IMG/VR virus record: IMGVR_UViG_3300037628_000643
Location: 40,022-104,021 of that record
DNA: 64,000 bases
From: a virus
Strand: one strand, 5' to 3'
Part shown: positions 17,156 through 24,956 of the stretch, one piece after another
Layout of the letters: each line of letters starts with the position of its first letter
How positions within the stretch are numbered: the stretch's first letter is position 1
Notes under the pieces: generated by a model
Databases searched by the model: none
The model's input: only the letters and a program-made list of their open reading frames with translations
What the model was told of the DNA's origin: nothing
Position numbers and translations under genes: made by a program

Positions 17156-17685
17156 CTAATTTTAGAGACAACACAATAAAAGAAATCATCCGCATAGAAG
17201 GCGGATACAGTAACGACAAAAATGACAGTGGAGGCGAAACCAAATACGGTATAGCAAAAAAATCACACCCGAACATTGACATTAAGAATTTAACAAAGTC
17301 AGATGCAACAAAAATCTATATTGATATGTATTGGAACTCTATAAGAGGTGATGACTTAACAGCTATCTCCACCCTTATTGCTAATGAAGTTTTCGATACA
17401 GCAGTGAACCTTGGCGTCAACCGTGCATCAAAAATATTGCAAAGAAACTTAAATGTATTCAATAACAGACAAGAGTATTATAACGATATACTTGTAGATG
17501 GAGACATCGGCAATGCGACAATAGTAACGCTACAATCTTATGCTAGAAAACGCTTCAACGATGGAGGCGAAGAAGTATTGCACAAGATGCTTAATTGCCT
17601 TCAAGGTGCGTTTTATGTCGATCTATGTGAGCGCAGAGAGAAAGACGAAAAATATATGTTCGGCTGGGCGAAGAACAGAACATGA
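17152..17685 (+). CDS. Endolysin, GH108 muramidase family (177 aa)
   Basis: The motif IRIEGGYSNDKNDSGGETKYG at residues 14-34 is the signature of glycosyl hydrolase family 108 N-acetylmuramidases; Glu16 is the predicted catalytic acid. The C-terminal part (VDGDIGNATIVTLQSY) matches the PG-binding_3 domain usual in this family. It would cut the glycan strands of host peptidoglycan at lysis. There is no signal sequence, so export needs a holin; a two-helix membrane protein is encoded next (ATGA overlap). Confidence 0.9.
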   Translation: MTNFRDNTIKEIIRIEGGYSNDKNDSGGETKYGIAKKSHPNIDIKNLTKSDATKIYIDMYWNSIRGDDLTAISTLIANEVFDTAVNLGVNRASKILQRNLNVFNNRQEYYNDILVDGDIGNATIVTLQSYARKRFNDGGEEVLHKMLNCLQGAFYVDLCERREKDEKYMFGWAKNRT

Positions 17686-17903
17686 GTCTTCCAACCAGAA
17701 AAAATAGAAGATTAATAGCTATTTGGACTATGGTACTAATTTCAATGGTAGTGCTTAGGACATTATTTTTACCTGATCTTCCACCACAGGCATCAGGCCT
17801 TCTTATGGTCATTGTGCCATCATTGATCACTATTATTGCTGTATTTATCTCAGGTGAGACATATAGTGATCATTCTGCTAGAAAGCATAAAGAGGATGCG
17901 TAA
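17682..17903 (+). CDS. Small two-helix membrane protein, holin candidate (73 aa)
   Basis: Two hydrophobic helices are visible at about residues 10-30 (IAIWTMVLISMVVLRTLFL) and 38-58 (ASGLLMVIVPSLITIIAVFI), with basic N-terminus (PTRKNRR) and a charged His/Lys-rich C-terminus. This size and layout, directly after an endolysin, fit a class II-like holin. The family is not recognised. Overlaps the endolysin by ATGA and the next gene by TAATG. Confidence 0.6.
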   Translation: MSLPTRKNRRLIAIWTMVLISMVVLRTLFLPDLPPQASGLLMVIVPSLITIIAVFISGETYSDHSARKHKEDA

Positions 17904-18304
17904 TGGAAATCATACTGTCAATAACAATCATCCTCTCATTGCTTGGAAACTTTTTTCAGCATAATAAAATACAAAATGTAAAAGAAGACAACAAAATAAT
18001 AACAATTGCCGCAGAAAAAAATTACAACGCATACATTATCGCTATAAAGGCAAATGAAGAATATGAATATATTATTACTGATATGGAAAGTGCTAGCGAG
18101 TCCTGCAACAAAGATCTTGAGTTCGCTATTAACAAGTTCGACAGGTGGCAAGATTCTGAACGTCTCCAAGAGAGCATTATCAAAGATCTCGAAGAAAGAC
18201 TTAGCCATATTGATTATAGCGATAGCTGTGTCGTTCCCGCTTGGGTGGATTTTGAAGCCGGAGAAGCAAGTATTAGTAGTGTCGGAACCGGAGATGATCA
18301 GTAG
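17903..18304 (+). CDS. Spanin-like inner-membrane protein (133 aa)
   Basis: An N-terminal uncleaved anchor (IILSITIILSLLGNFF, residues ~3-18) is followed by a long charged helical region (KIQNVKEDNKIITIAAEKN...SERLQESIIKDLEERL), the layout of i-spanins (Rz-like). It sits after the endolysin and holin candidate. Its 3' half overlaps another frame, 18054-18497, which reminds of nested Rz/Rz1 genes. The stop is TAG at 18302-18304. Confidence 0.55.
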   Translation: MEIILSITIILSLLGNFFQHNKIQNVKEDNKIITIAAEKNYNAYIIAIKANEEYEYIITDMESASESCNKDLEFAINKFDRWQDSERLQESIIKDLEERLSHIDYSDSCVVPAWVDFEAGEASISSVGTGDDQ

Positions 18305-18497
18305 GCCCGTATATGTAACTAAGATACAATATGAGATGCCACTTCTTTTGTGTCCAAAGCCAACAATTAATGGCAAAGTTGGTGGCATGACAATGGTCGA
18401 ATTTCAATTATGGGGACAGAAATCATGGAACTGGATTTCAACTTGTTATAATTCTATTATCACAGAAAGTGATATAATACGCATAAATAACTCTTAA
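18054..18497 (+). CDS. Overlapping +1-frame protein, o-spanin-like candidate
   Basis: This frame overlaps the i-spanin-like gene for 250 bases and continues alone to 18497, so at least the 3' part is needed to explain the DNA between 18305 and 18497. It has one hydrophobic segment (DLAILIIAIAVSFPLGWIL) and then a Pro-containing part. No proper lipobox is seen; Cys in PLLLCPKP is the only candidate. The start is uncertain: ATG 18054, or ATG 18295 giving MISRPVYVTK. Assigned as a possible Rz1-type partner by position. Confidence 0.4.
   Translation: MKNMNILLLIWKVLASPATKILSSLLTSSTGGKILNVSKRALSKISKKDLAILIIAIAVSFPLGWILKPEKQVLVVSEPEMISRPVYVTKIQYEMPLLLCPKPTINGKVGGMTMVEFQLWGQKSWNWISTCYNSIITESDIIRINNS
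18470..18478 (+). promoter_or_regulatory. Extended -10 TGATATAAT
   Basis: TGATATAAT at 18470-18478, 37 bp before the ATG at 18515. No -35 hexamer is evident, which the TGn extension can partly replace. Confidence 0.5.
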
Positions 18498-18514
18498 CAT
18501 TCAAGGAAATAAAC

Positions 18515-18937
18515 ATGCAGTCTTTAACAGCCTTTTTTCAAGGTATTTTTCAGCATAAAGCAACTACTCCAGCCAGTATTATTTTTGCAGTAATTGTTTA
18601 TTGGTCTGGATTTCAAACCACACAAGAAACAGCAGAAACAAATGCAATTGAGGTGTCACAGCTTGTTATCCAAGTATCTAGTCTTACCGATCAGATTGGC
18701 GAAATAAGCGATCAATTGTATGAAATGAAATATGAACCCGCGTATAAAATTATTAAACTCGGTCTCGCAGGAAAAAGCCATGACGAAGCAATTGAAAGGA
18801 TCAAATTTTGGGTCGATGAAGATTGGGTTGCAAAAATAGTAAATCTAACAGAACTATGCGAAGAGCCTAGTCGAAAATATCTAATGAAGATTGGCGGGCC
18901 ACAAGGCGCTGTAGATTATTGTAGGGCACTTTCTTAA
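18515..18937 (+). CDS. Membrane-anchored coiled-coil protein (140 aa)
   Basis: One transmembrane helix near residues 19-34 (TPASIIFAVIVYWSGF), then a coiled-coil (SQLVIQVSSLTDQIGEISDQLYEMK) and a helical C-terminus with two Cys (LTELCEEPSRKYL, VDYCRALS). It is the last gene of the late operon, after the lysis genes and before the convergent terminator, so a role in lysis or in lysis timing is possible. I know no family for it. Confidence 0.6.
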   Translation: MQSLTAFFQGIFQHKATTPASIIFAVIVYWSGFQTTQETAETNAIEVSQLVIQVSSLTDQIGEISDQLYEMKYEPAYKIIKLGLAGKSHDEAIERIKFWVDEDWVAKIVNLTELCEEPSRKYLMKIGGPQGAVDYCRALS

Positions 18938-18943
18938 AAAATT

Positions 18944-18971
18944 ATGCCCACTATTATGTGGGCATTTTTTT
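18944..18971. terminator. Bidirectional terminator between convergent operons
   Basis: Perfect 8-bp stem ATGCCCAC (18944-18951) / GTGGGCAT (18958-18965), loop TATTAT, T-run on the plus strand and A-run (T-run on the minus strand) on the other side. It ends both the late operon and the leftward replication operon. Confidence 0.9.
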
Positions 18972-18972
18972 G

Positions 18973-19242
18973 TCAATACTTAAATGTATCTATCGTTTTC
19001 CCAGACTCATTCATGATATAGACTTTTTCATCTTTGAATACAGTGTGATCTATTCTTCTCTGCATGCCTTCGCCATGATGCTCATACTGAACTATCGCCT
19101 GAACATCATCGTGCGCACTAATATTAAGTGCTTCAGCTAGTGGCTTAAAATCAATATGACCCTTTGCGGTAATATTTATACCTCCGTCTTTAACCTCGTC
19201 AATCATTATTCCTCTCTTTCTTTCTATCTTTATAACAAACAT
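18973..19242 (-). CDS. Hypothetical protein, last leftward gene (89 aa)
   Basis: No family recognised. The protein is mixed alpha/beta, with HIDFKPLAEALNISAHDDVQAIV and a C-terminal beta pair (DEKVYIMNESGKTIDTF). Two starts have ribosome sites: ATG at 19242 (GGAAG) and ATG at 19206 (AGAGGA, protein MIDEVKDGG). It has its own leftward promoter signal in the 64-bp gap to the helicase gene, and its stop abuts the bidirectional terminator. Confidence 0.55.
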   Translation of the reverse strand: MFVIKIERKRGIMIDEVKDGGINITAKGHIDFKPLAEALNISAHDDVQAIVQYEHHGEGMQRRIDHTVFKDEKVYIMNESGKTIDTFKY

Positions 19243-19281
19243 ATCTACTTCCTTCTTCTATGTGCGTTATTGCACGGTAAT

Positions 19282-19310
19282 ATTTAATCACAAACAAAAA
19301 CACTTGTCAA
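19282..19310 (-). promoter_or_regulatory. Leftward promoter after helicase gene
   Basis: On the minus strand TTGACA (19310-19305), 17-bp spacer, TTAAAT (19287-19282) with TG before it. The -35 box contains the TGA stop codon of the helicase gene, as at several other places in this genome. Confidence 0.5.
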
Positions 19311-20935
19311 TACTCTCTTGTCAACACCTTATGCCCCATGTAATTCCCTCCGCTCGTTATCTTTACTCCAGTGTAATCAACCGTCAAAGATGTAGCTTTC
19401 TTATACCCATGAGCTTTAAGTTCTGCTATCGCTGTCAATAACGACTTAGGGCAATGATCAATAAGATCATCCGATGATACTTCAGCCCACCATCTGCACG
19501 CATCTGATCTTCTATGAGGATTTCCTTCAAAATGAAAGTACTCATGAATCTTCTCTATGCCACAATGATAAGTGACACGTAGAGAGTTCTTTTTGCTCAC
19601 TCTTGAATGGTGATTATCAACGGTGACGTTGAGCACCTTGATATCTTTTATCGGTGATGCGCCTTCAATAATATCATCTGTTGATGCTTCAACACCGTGA
19701 TTTGGCGCTATATCTCCTCCGAATTTAGTAAAGCAAAACGGACACTCGGATGCGAGGTATTTTACTAGCTTGTCACAACATCCACACTTCTTAAATGGCG
19801 TTCTCTTTGCTTGCTTTTGAGCCTCTTTTGTTGGAGGTGGGCCCAATTTTGTAATATCTCTGAACCTAGAAATATTTTCTCCATAATCAAGCACCATGGC
19901 GTTTATTTTTGAAAAATGAGTACGAAGAAGTCTTCCAATTATCTGAAGCCATAAAGCCGATGACTGAGTTGCGCGAAGCACAATCCCACAGTCAATTGAC
20001 TTCACATCGAAGCCAGTTGTTAAAGTATTAATACTTATCAACCATCTTAATGAAAAATCTTCGAAGCGCTCTATAAATCCAGTTCTATCATCTAGCTCCG
20101 TATCACCTGTAATTACTTCTGAAATCTCACCCCTCTCAGCAAGAGCTGCCTTAATCTTGTATGCATGCTCAACTCCACAAGCAAAAACAAGAATGCTTTT
20201 TCGGTCAGAAGCATACTTCATTGCATCATCAAGTGCAGCTTCAATGAGGTAATCATCGTCCATTACCTGCTGCATTGCTTCGTCATTAAACTCTCCATTA
20301 GCGTTCAGCTTTATAGATGACGTATTTGCAGATAAACTAACCTCTGGAGTAATTAATGGACAAAGGAAGCCTTCATCAAATAAAGTTGTCATTGATATTT
20401 CGTAAACAATATCATCAACAAGCCAACTCCCTTCCAATGTTCCGCTTTCCATCTTCCAAGGACTAGCGCTTAAAGTTACAATTCGAACATGAGGATTTTT
20501 TTTCTTTAAATTCTCGAAAAATATGTAATACATCGAATCTTTTTTTAAGGAAACCCTATGGGCCTCATCAACATAAACCACTGATACATTTTCGAATAAA
20601 CTTGCTTTCCTGTATACCGATTGTATGCCAGCGAAGACAATATCTCCTGTGTGGTCTTTTGATTTATATGACGCAGAAAATACTGTAGTCTTAGCGCTTG
20701 GCCACTGTTCTAGCATAGCTAAATTGTTTTGTAAAATTAATTTGGTAATATCTGTCAAGACAATCTGCTGAAATCCAGAAGATATGTCATGTATCCTTTT
20801 TGCAAGCTCAGCTATAATTAAGCTCTTGCCACTTCCTGTCGGAGCTTTAATTAACGGGTTTTTATCCGTGGAAAATAGATAGTCAATCGTAGCGTCAACT
20901 GCTTCTTGTTGATAATAATGTGGCTTGTATGCCAT
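19307..20935 (-). CDS. SF2 DEAD/DEAH-type helicase with zinc finger (542 aa)
   Basis: Motifs of superfamily 2 are in order: Walker A APTGSGKS (31-38), DEAH (123-126), SAS motif III near 155, and motif VI QIIGRLLR near 335. A four-Cys cluster CGCCDKLVKYLASECPFC follows the helicase core, and ~120 residues of unknown fold end the protein. It belongs to the type III restriction/UvsW-like group of phage helicases, and likely unwinds DNA or remodels forks. It overlaps its upstream neighbour by one base and ends the replication block. Confidence 0.88.
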   Translation of the reverse strand: MAYKPHYYQQEAVDATIDYLFSTDKNPLIKAPTGSGKSLIIAELAKRIHDISSGFQQIVLTDITKLILQNNLAMLEQWPSAKTTVFSASYKSKDHTGDIVFAGIQSVYRKASLFENVSVVYVDEAHRVSLKKDSMYYIFFENLKKKNPHVRIVTLSASPWKMESGTLEGSWLVDDIVYEISMTTLFDEGFLCPLITPEVSLSANTSSIKLNANGEFNDEAMQQVMDDDYLIEAALDDAMKYASDRKSILVFACGVEHAYKIKAALAERGEISEVITGDTELDDRTGFIERFEDFSLRWLISINTLTTGFDVKSIDCGIVLRATQSSALWLQIIGRLLRTHFSKINAMVLDYGENISRFRDITKLGPPPTKEAQKQAKRTPFKKCGCCDKLVKYLASECPFCFTKFGGDIAPNHGVEASTDDIIEGASPIKDIKVLNVTVDNHHSRVSKKNSLRVTYHCGIEKIHEYFHFEGNPHRRSDACRWWAEVSSDDLIDHCPKSLLTAIAELKAHGYKKATSLTVDYTGVKITSGGNYMGHKVLTREY

Positions 20936-21258
20936 TATTCCTCCATTCCCTCAAGCTTATCGCCAATAACTTCAGCTAAACTACCTCCGCCATTATAGTG
21001 ATATGTGAAAAAAGAAATAGACCCATCATTATTTTTATCTACAATAGCAAAGCCGAACTCGTCTCCGTTAAATTCCTCTATTTCAATTGTGTATGCGATA
21101 CCGTTGATGACTTCGATATTATCAATCTCATCTCTCGCCCAACTAGTGTATGTCTTATGCCATGAAGGTAGTCTTGATCCCTCGAACTTCTTTTCGAAAT
21201 ATTCTTCCGCATCTTTGATAGGTATTAACGTGCCTTTATTTAATTCCATGTCGCTCAT
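20935..21258 (-). CDS. Hypothetical protein (107 aa)
   Basis: Acidic, with beta strands typical of a small alpha/beta fold (AYTIEIEEFNGDEFGFAIVDKN) and no known motif. Directly upstream of the helicase (1-base overlap), downstream of another unknown gene with a 14-base gap that carries a TAGGAAAA ribosome site. Operon member with unknown role. Confidence 0.6.
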   Translation of the reverse strand: MSDMELNKGTLIPIKDAEEYFEKKFEGSRLPSWHKTYTSWARDEIDNIEVINGIAYTIEIEEFNGDEFGFAIVDKNNDGSISFFTYHYNGGGSLAEVIGDKLEGMEE

Positions 21259-21272
21259 ATATTTTTCCTAAT

Positions 21273-21725
21273 TCACTTCGACAAATAATGAAGATTTGTA
21301 AATGTGTGGAATAACCCATTACTCTTTCCTTCCCACTCTATGACAATGTCTCCGCATGATGTATATATCTCATATACTGTATTATTAATCTGACGAACTT
21401 TTTTATGTGATCCAAATTGCTCACAGCTTGATTTATTGCTGTCCCAATAAAAATATTCGTCATCGTCATCGTCATCGCTCCAATCGGCATCTCCTTCAAG
21501 GTGTTTAAAGTTAATACCAGTTATGATATTTCCATCTTCAAATACCTCACTACAGTTAAAATCTTTTACTAGAGATGTTTCGCAACAATGCTGATGATGA
21601 AAAATAATATACTCCGAACCATTCTTCATAAAAATAGCTACTCTGTCTGATCCTATGAACAGCCCATCTATTCTTTCTATCTCTGCACCGAGGATACAGG
21701 TTAAATTGACTCTTTCTTCGCTCAT
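21273..21725 (-). CDS. Hypothetical acidic protein (150 aa)
   Basis: A beta-rich protein with a conspicuous acidic run (SDDDDDDEYFYWD near residue 85) and five or more Cys/His residues (HHQHCCETS) that may bind metal. I do not recognise a family. It follows the nuclease gene with no gap. Confidence 0.55.
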   Translation of the reverse strand: MSEERVNLTCILGAEIERIDGLFIGSDRVAIFMKNGSEYIIFHHQHCCETSLVKDFNCSEVFEDGNIITGINFKHLEGDADWSDDDDDDEYFYWDSNKSSCEQFGSHKKVRQINNTVYEIYTSCGDIVIEWEGKSNGLFHTFTNLHYLSK

Positions 21726-22745
21726 TTATTTCTCCTGTTGATTATTCTTGAGTATAAATTCTTTTCTAAAGTCACGAGAATCACAATTAGTAATTTCTTC
21801 TCCATTATCCTTTCTATACAATACACTACCATCTTCATTCTGGCAAATCAAGTCATAACCTACGATTAAGCTGGGATGATATTTATGACAAGGTTTGAAT
21901 CCTTGCATGTCATATGGTTTAATTTCTTTTTTGCTCAAAAAACAATGACCCATTCCTGTTTCAAGAAAAGTTATATAACTACAATTAAAACAATCAGGCT
22001 CAGATATATCTTTACCAGTACAGAACTTGTATGCTTCACAGCTTTGATAGGATTCACTTCCCCAAATGCAAAGCGGCTTCGAAACGGCGAGTGCCCAAGA
22101 TGCTTCTGGCATTTTGTCTGTAGCGATAATGTTTTTTGCTTTTTCTTGGAGTTCCTTGAATTTAACCTCATCGAACAGTGTTTCAACGACAATGGTTCTA
22201 TAGTCACCTTTAGAGTTTTTCCTTTCGCGCCCTCCATGAGCTGAAGCGAATAGTATATGCTTATGAATGCCACTATAGCCCATGTAGAACTGTGATTGAT
22301 TGTAATATAAAGGAGACCACTTCTCAAGTGCTGAATGCTCGTCTTTCGCAATTAACTTTTCAAGCTTGTCTCTTTTTTGCTTGTCTGTTGATTTCATTTC
22401 CCAGACGTACTTTTCACCATCCCACACAAACTCGCCGTCTGAGTGTCCGCGAGTGAAACCATCAATAAACGTAAACTGATTACCGTCCTCATCTACTGGC
22501 TTGAAATCAAAACCAGCCGCCAAAAATCTGTCACCTATGGTTTTTTCTGTTTTATGGCCGTCAAAAAAATGACTAGCTGACTGATAGTTAATAAATGGCG
22601 TATATGCGTGCCTAAAGGATAGCCACTGTTTGCGATCACATCCCCCGAAAGATGACATACCTAAATAAGTTCTTTGGGTATTATCCTTATTAGCTTCCTC
22701 TTCCATAGATTTAAATAATCTATCTAATATTTTTTGATGCTTCAT
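21726..22745 (-). CDS. PD-(D/E)XK nuclease, RecB/Cas4-like (339 aa)
   Basis: The N-terminal motif CDRKQWLSFR (36-45), the GHSDGEF motif (100-106) and WEMKST with Glu116-x-Lys118 form the active-site series of the RecB/Cas4-like PD-(D/E)XK superfamily; QSQFYMGYSG adds the conserved Gln. Extra Cys (near 231-258 and 268) may hold an iron-sulfur cluster or zinc as in Cas4/AddB-type nucleases. It probably acts as an exonuclease with the RecA-like and SSB proteins of this operon. Confidence 0.8.
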   Translation of the reverse strand: MKHQKILDRLFKSMEEEANKDNTQRTYLGMSSFGGCDRKQWLSFRHAYTPFINYQSASHFFDGHKTEKTIGDRFLAAGFDFKPVDEDGNQFTFIDGFTRGHSDGEFVWDGEKYVWEMKSTDKQKRDKLEKLIAKDEHSALEKWSPLYYNQSQFYMGYSGIHKHILFASAHGGRERKNSKGDYRTIVVETLFDEVKFKELQEKAKNIIATDKMPEASWALAVSKPLCIWGSESYQSCEAYKFCTGKDISEPDCFNCSYITFLETGMGHCFLSKKEIKPYDMQGFKPCHKYHPSLIVGYDLICQNEDGSVLYRKDNGEEITNCDSRDFRKEFILKNNQQEK

Positions 22746-22755
22746 TTGTTTTTTC

Positions 22756-23052
22756 CTAAGATTTTGAAAGCCTACCCATTAAAGCTTCAGATATATTTAC
22801 AAGTATTCTTCCTTTTGCATGAATAACCTTTACTCTTTGAGTCGTTTCAATTAAGCCCATTCTAAATGCAAGAATACCAAAAAGCTCATCAGCGAAACCT
22901 GAGGACATACTCATTACGTTAGAAAAGTCTAACCCAACAGTGCTTAAATCAGATATCTGCAAATCCACCTGATCTCTGTATTTTATGGCTAGAACTCTTG
23001 TGCATGGGTCTGTTTCTGTGATAACAATTATGTTGTGAATTGTAGGATTCAT
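22756..23052 (-). CDS. STAS-like DUF4325 protein (98 aa)
   Basis: The segment VGLDFSNVMSMSSGFADELFG (residues ~39-59) is the signature of STAS-like DUF4325 proteins. In bacteria these are often near histidine-kinase-like ATPases or phage/plasmid defence genes, and their function is not settled. Start taken as ATG 23052, which overlaps the HNH stop by ATGA; a longer upstream reading frame would run into the HNH gene. No ATPase partner is next to it here. Confidence 0.75.
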   Translation of the reverse strand: MNPTIHNIIVITETDPCTRVLAIKYRDQVDLQISDLSTVGLDFSNVMSMSSGFADELFGILAFRMGLIETTQRVKVIHAKGRILVNISEALMGRLSKS

Positions 23053-23486
23053 ACAGTTTCTCCATTTAGTCCTTCTCCGTTTTTGGAGTGCCACTCTATA
23101 TGGTGTTTGCTACATAACCATCGCACAGAAAGTGGATCTGAATAGTCATCATGGTGGGCATTAGTTCTATGGGTATTTCCGCAAATTTCACATGGTTTTT
23201 TCTCTAACTTACCGTCTCTCACTGCATTACCCACTATTATTTGAGCATTTCTTTTTAATGGATTATTTTTAATCCATTTTTGCTTGCACTTAGCGCCAGA
23301 CGCCTTTCCTTCTTTTGTCTTGCTGTATTCCTTCCTAGCAACAACCCTTTTCGGATTCATTGCCCTTGACTTGTCATATGTACTCTGGCACTCTTTGCAT
23401 TTTGGAGAAAGACCATCTGGACTAGCTGATCTCTTGCCAAACATTAATGATTCTTTTTCTTTGTTGCATGTCCTGCATAACTTCAT
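23049..23486 (-). CDS. HNH endonuclease, free-standing (145 aa)
   Basis: The first part has a zinc-type CRTCNKEKESLMF...CKECQ arrangement, then a basic linker, then CEICG and the HNH core NAHHDDYSDPLSVRWLC with SKHHIEWH. Start ATG 23486 with AGGAGA; an earlier ATG (23513) would lie in the terminator. It is placed between the SSB gene and the STAS-like gene, behind the SSB terminator, as expected for an inserted mobile gene. Confidence 0.85.
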   Translation of the reverse strand: MKLCRTCNKEKESLMFGKRSASPDGLSPKCKECQSTYDKSRAMNPKRVVARKEYSKTKEGKASGAKCKQKWIKNNPLKRNAQIIVGNAVRDGKLEKKPCEICGNTHRTNAHHDDYSDPLSVRWLCSKHHIEWHSKNGEGLNGETV

Positions 23487-23503
23487 ATATTCTCCTAGAA
23501 AAA

Positions 23504-23524
23504 AAGGCCTCACTTAGAGGCCTT
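23504..23524 (-). terminator. Leftward terminator after SSB gene
   Basis: Perfect 8-bp stem AAGGCCTC / GAGGCCTT with a 5-nt loop; on the minus strand it is followed by TTTTTT. It lies 11 bp after the TGA at 23536 that would end the read-through form of the SSB. Confidence 0.85.
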
Positions 23525-23535
23525 TATATTACCCA

Positions 23536-23586
23536 TCAGAAGGGAATTTCGTCCGAATCGAAATCATCAAAATCGTTACCAGTTAG
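23536..23586 (-). other. In-frame acidic SSB tip after amber stop
   Basis: Directly after the TAG (23587-23589) the same frame reads LTGNDFDDFDSDEIPF and then TGA (23536-23538). Asp/Phe-rich sequence ending in Asp-Glu-Ile-Pro-Phe is the hallmark of the C-terminal tip of bacterial and phage SSBs, used to bind partner proteins. The TAG sits in a perfect 12-bp palindrome AGTTAGCTAACT (23581-23592). It is either read through, the result of a mutation, or a decayed end. Confidence 0.8.
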
Positions 23587-24084
23587 CTAACTTTTATTTT
23601 GAAACGGATTAGCGCCCTGTTGAGCAGGAGAATTCCCCACCGCACCTTGAGCAGGAGCTGCAGTACCACCAATCGCCTTGGGGTTTTTAACCTCGTTTTT
23701 GTCTTCGTAGCCTTGACTCTTAACTACCTTGACCGTACCGGAGATCATTTTGCTAAGCAGATTTTTTGGGTCTAGCATCGCTTTTGGATCTGTTACGCCA
23801 CATGCGTTGCATAGACGTCCATATTCTGAGCGAGCAACCTTATTCTCTGTTCCGTCTTTTTTGACAAGGTAGTAGTTCATCCAGATCTTGCGACCATTGT
23901 ATTTTTCGCCTACAACGTCGAGTACAACCTCAACATAAATAGAACTTTCATTTCCCTGCTTCGACTCAGAGCTTGCAACAAGAAAGGTATTCTCATGCGC
24001 TTCCATCGCACCAAAATCACCGCCTTCCTGCATTTCTTGATCAATATTATCAAAGTTTGCGAAATCACCTAAATTAACTGTCAT
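23587..24084 (-). CDS. Single-stranded DNA-binding protein, DUF669 type (165 aa)
   Basis: Pattern of DUF669 phage SSBs: acidic N-terminus (NLGDFANFDNIDQEMQEGGDF), a beta barrel core with SIYVEVVLDVVGEKYNGRKIW, and a Gly/Ala/Pro/Gln-rich flexible linker (AIGGTAAPAQGAVGNSPAQQ). It would coat ssDNA in replication and recombination, next to a RecA-like ATPase of the usual partner type. The annotated end, NPFQNKS then TAG, lacks the acidic tip of this family; that tip lies in frame right after the stop. Confidence 0.85.
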   Translation of the reverse strand: MTVNLGDFANFDNIDQEMQEGGDFGAMEAHENTFLVASSESKQGNESSIYVEVVLDVVGEKYNGRKIWMNYYLVKKDGTENKVARSEYGRLCNACGVTDPKAMLDPKNLLSKMISGTVKVVKSQGYEDKNEVKNPKAIGGTAAPAQGAVGNSPAQQGANPFQNKS

Positions 24085-24131
24085 ATTTTATCTTCCTATT
24101 GCTTATTAAAAAATTATTTTGTTCTTTTTCT

Positions 24132-24917
24132 TTACCATGCTGCCAAAAGCGCATTAAGATCAAGAGGCATCTCATCAGGCAGACCTTTTTGCGATCTGTT
24201 CTTCGCAAGGAAAGATGGTCGCTCTGTCGTATGAATGACTCGCTCACCTGTTCCAACTGCTTTTGCAATACCGTCTTTATCCATTCCTCCTTTTACTTTT
24301 CGGATAAACTTCTTGTACTTAGCAAAAAGTAATGCATCGCAATTCTTTTGCAAAAATCCAACAGCATCTTTATGAAGCTCTGGAATATAGCGATCATAAG
24401 GCTCGTTCTCTGGATCATTAACAGTTTTTACCTGTGAATGACCAATAAGCCAAACATTGATTTTAAGTTCTGATCGGATAAACTCAATTAACTCGAAAAA
24501 CTCTCCCCAAACTTTCAGAGATCGCTTATAACCTCCTCCATAGCCAAAGTCTTCGATATTATCTTTTGCCACACCTTTTTCATCGCCTTTCTTACACACA
24601 ACGTCATGAATCAGTGGCTCTAATGCGCTAACACTATCGATGACCAAGTTCTCAATGCCAGATGCAGCACCTTGATTATAAATCATGGTCAAAACACCGA
24701 CTACCTCGTCATAGGTCTTAAGCTTAACTCGACCATCTTCAAAGACGTATTGCTGTGCAGTCTCAAGCTCTGCAGTACCATCTTCTACCGGAATAAAGAA
24801 CGTGTTCGGCAGGTTTGCGCAAGATGTTGTTTTTCCAATTCCTGGGACACCATAAAGAAAAATAATCTTCTTATGATCTCTTTTACCAATGGCTACATTA
24901 CCAAAATCAAAACTCAT
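24132..24917 (-). CDS. RecA-like ATPase, AAA_24/Sak4 type (261 aa)
   Basis: Walker A GVPGIGKT (23-30), Walker B-like ENLVIDSVSAL near residue 90, and a GHSQVKTVNDP segment near 160 match the AAA_24/Sak4 group of short RecA-like phage ATPases, which promote single-strand annealing together with SSB. It is directly upstream of the SSB gene, the usual pair. A 47-base gap between the two has no gene. Confidence 0.85.
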   Translation of the reverse strand: MSFDFGNVAIGKRDHKKIIFLYGVPGIGKTTSCANLPNTFFIPVEDGTAELETAQQYVFEDGRVKLKTYDEVVGVLTMIYNQGAASGIENLVIDSVSALEPLIHDVVCKKGDEKGVAKDNIEDFGYGGGYKRSLKVWGEFFELIEFIRSELKINVWLIGHSQVKTVNDPENEPYDRYIPELHKDAVGFLQKNCDALLFAKYKKFIRKVKGGMDKDGIAKAVGTGERVIHTTERPSFLAKNRSQKGLPDEMPLDLNALLAAW

Positions 24918-24948
24918 AAATCTTACTCTCTCTTTTATTGAACGTGGG

Positions 24949-24954
24949 ATTATA
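24949..24954 (-). promoter_or_regulatory. Leftward -10 box before recombination pair
   Basis: On the minus strand the box TATAAT preceded by TG lies between the stop of the 24957 gene and the ATG at 24917. No good -35. It may raise expression of the ATPase and SSB. Confidence 0.4.
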
Positions 24955-24956
24955 CA

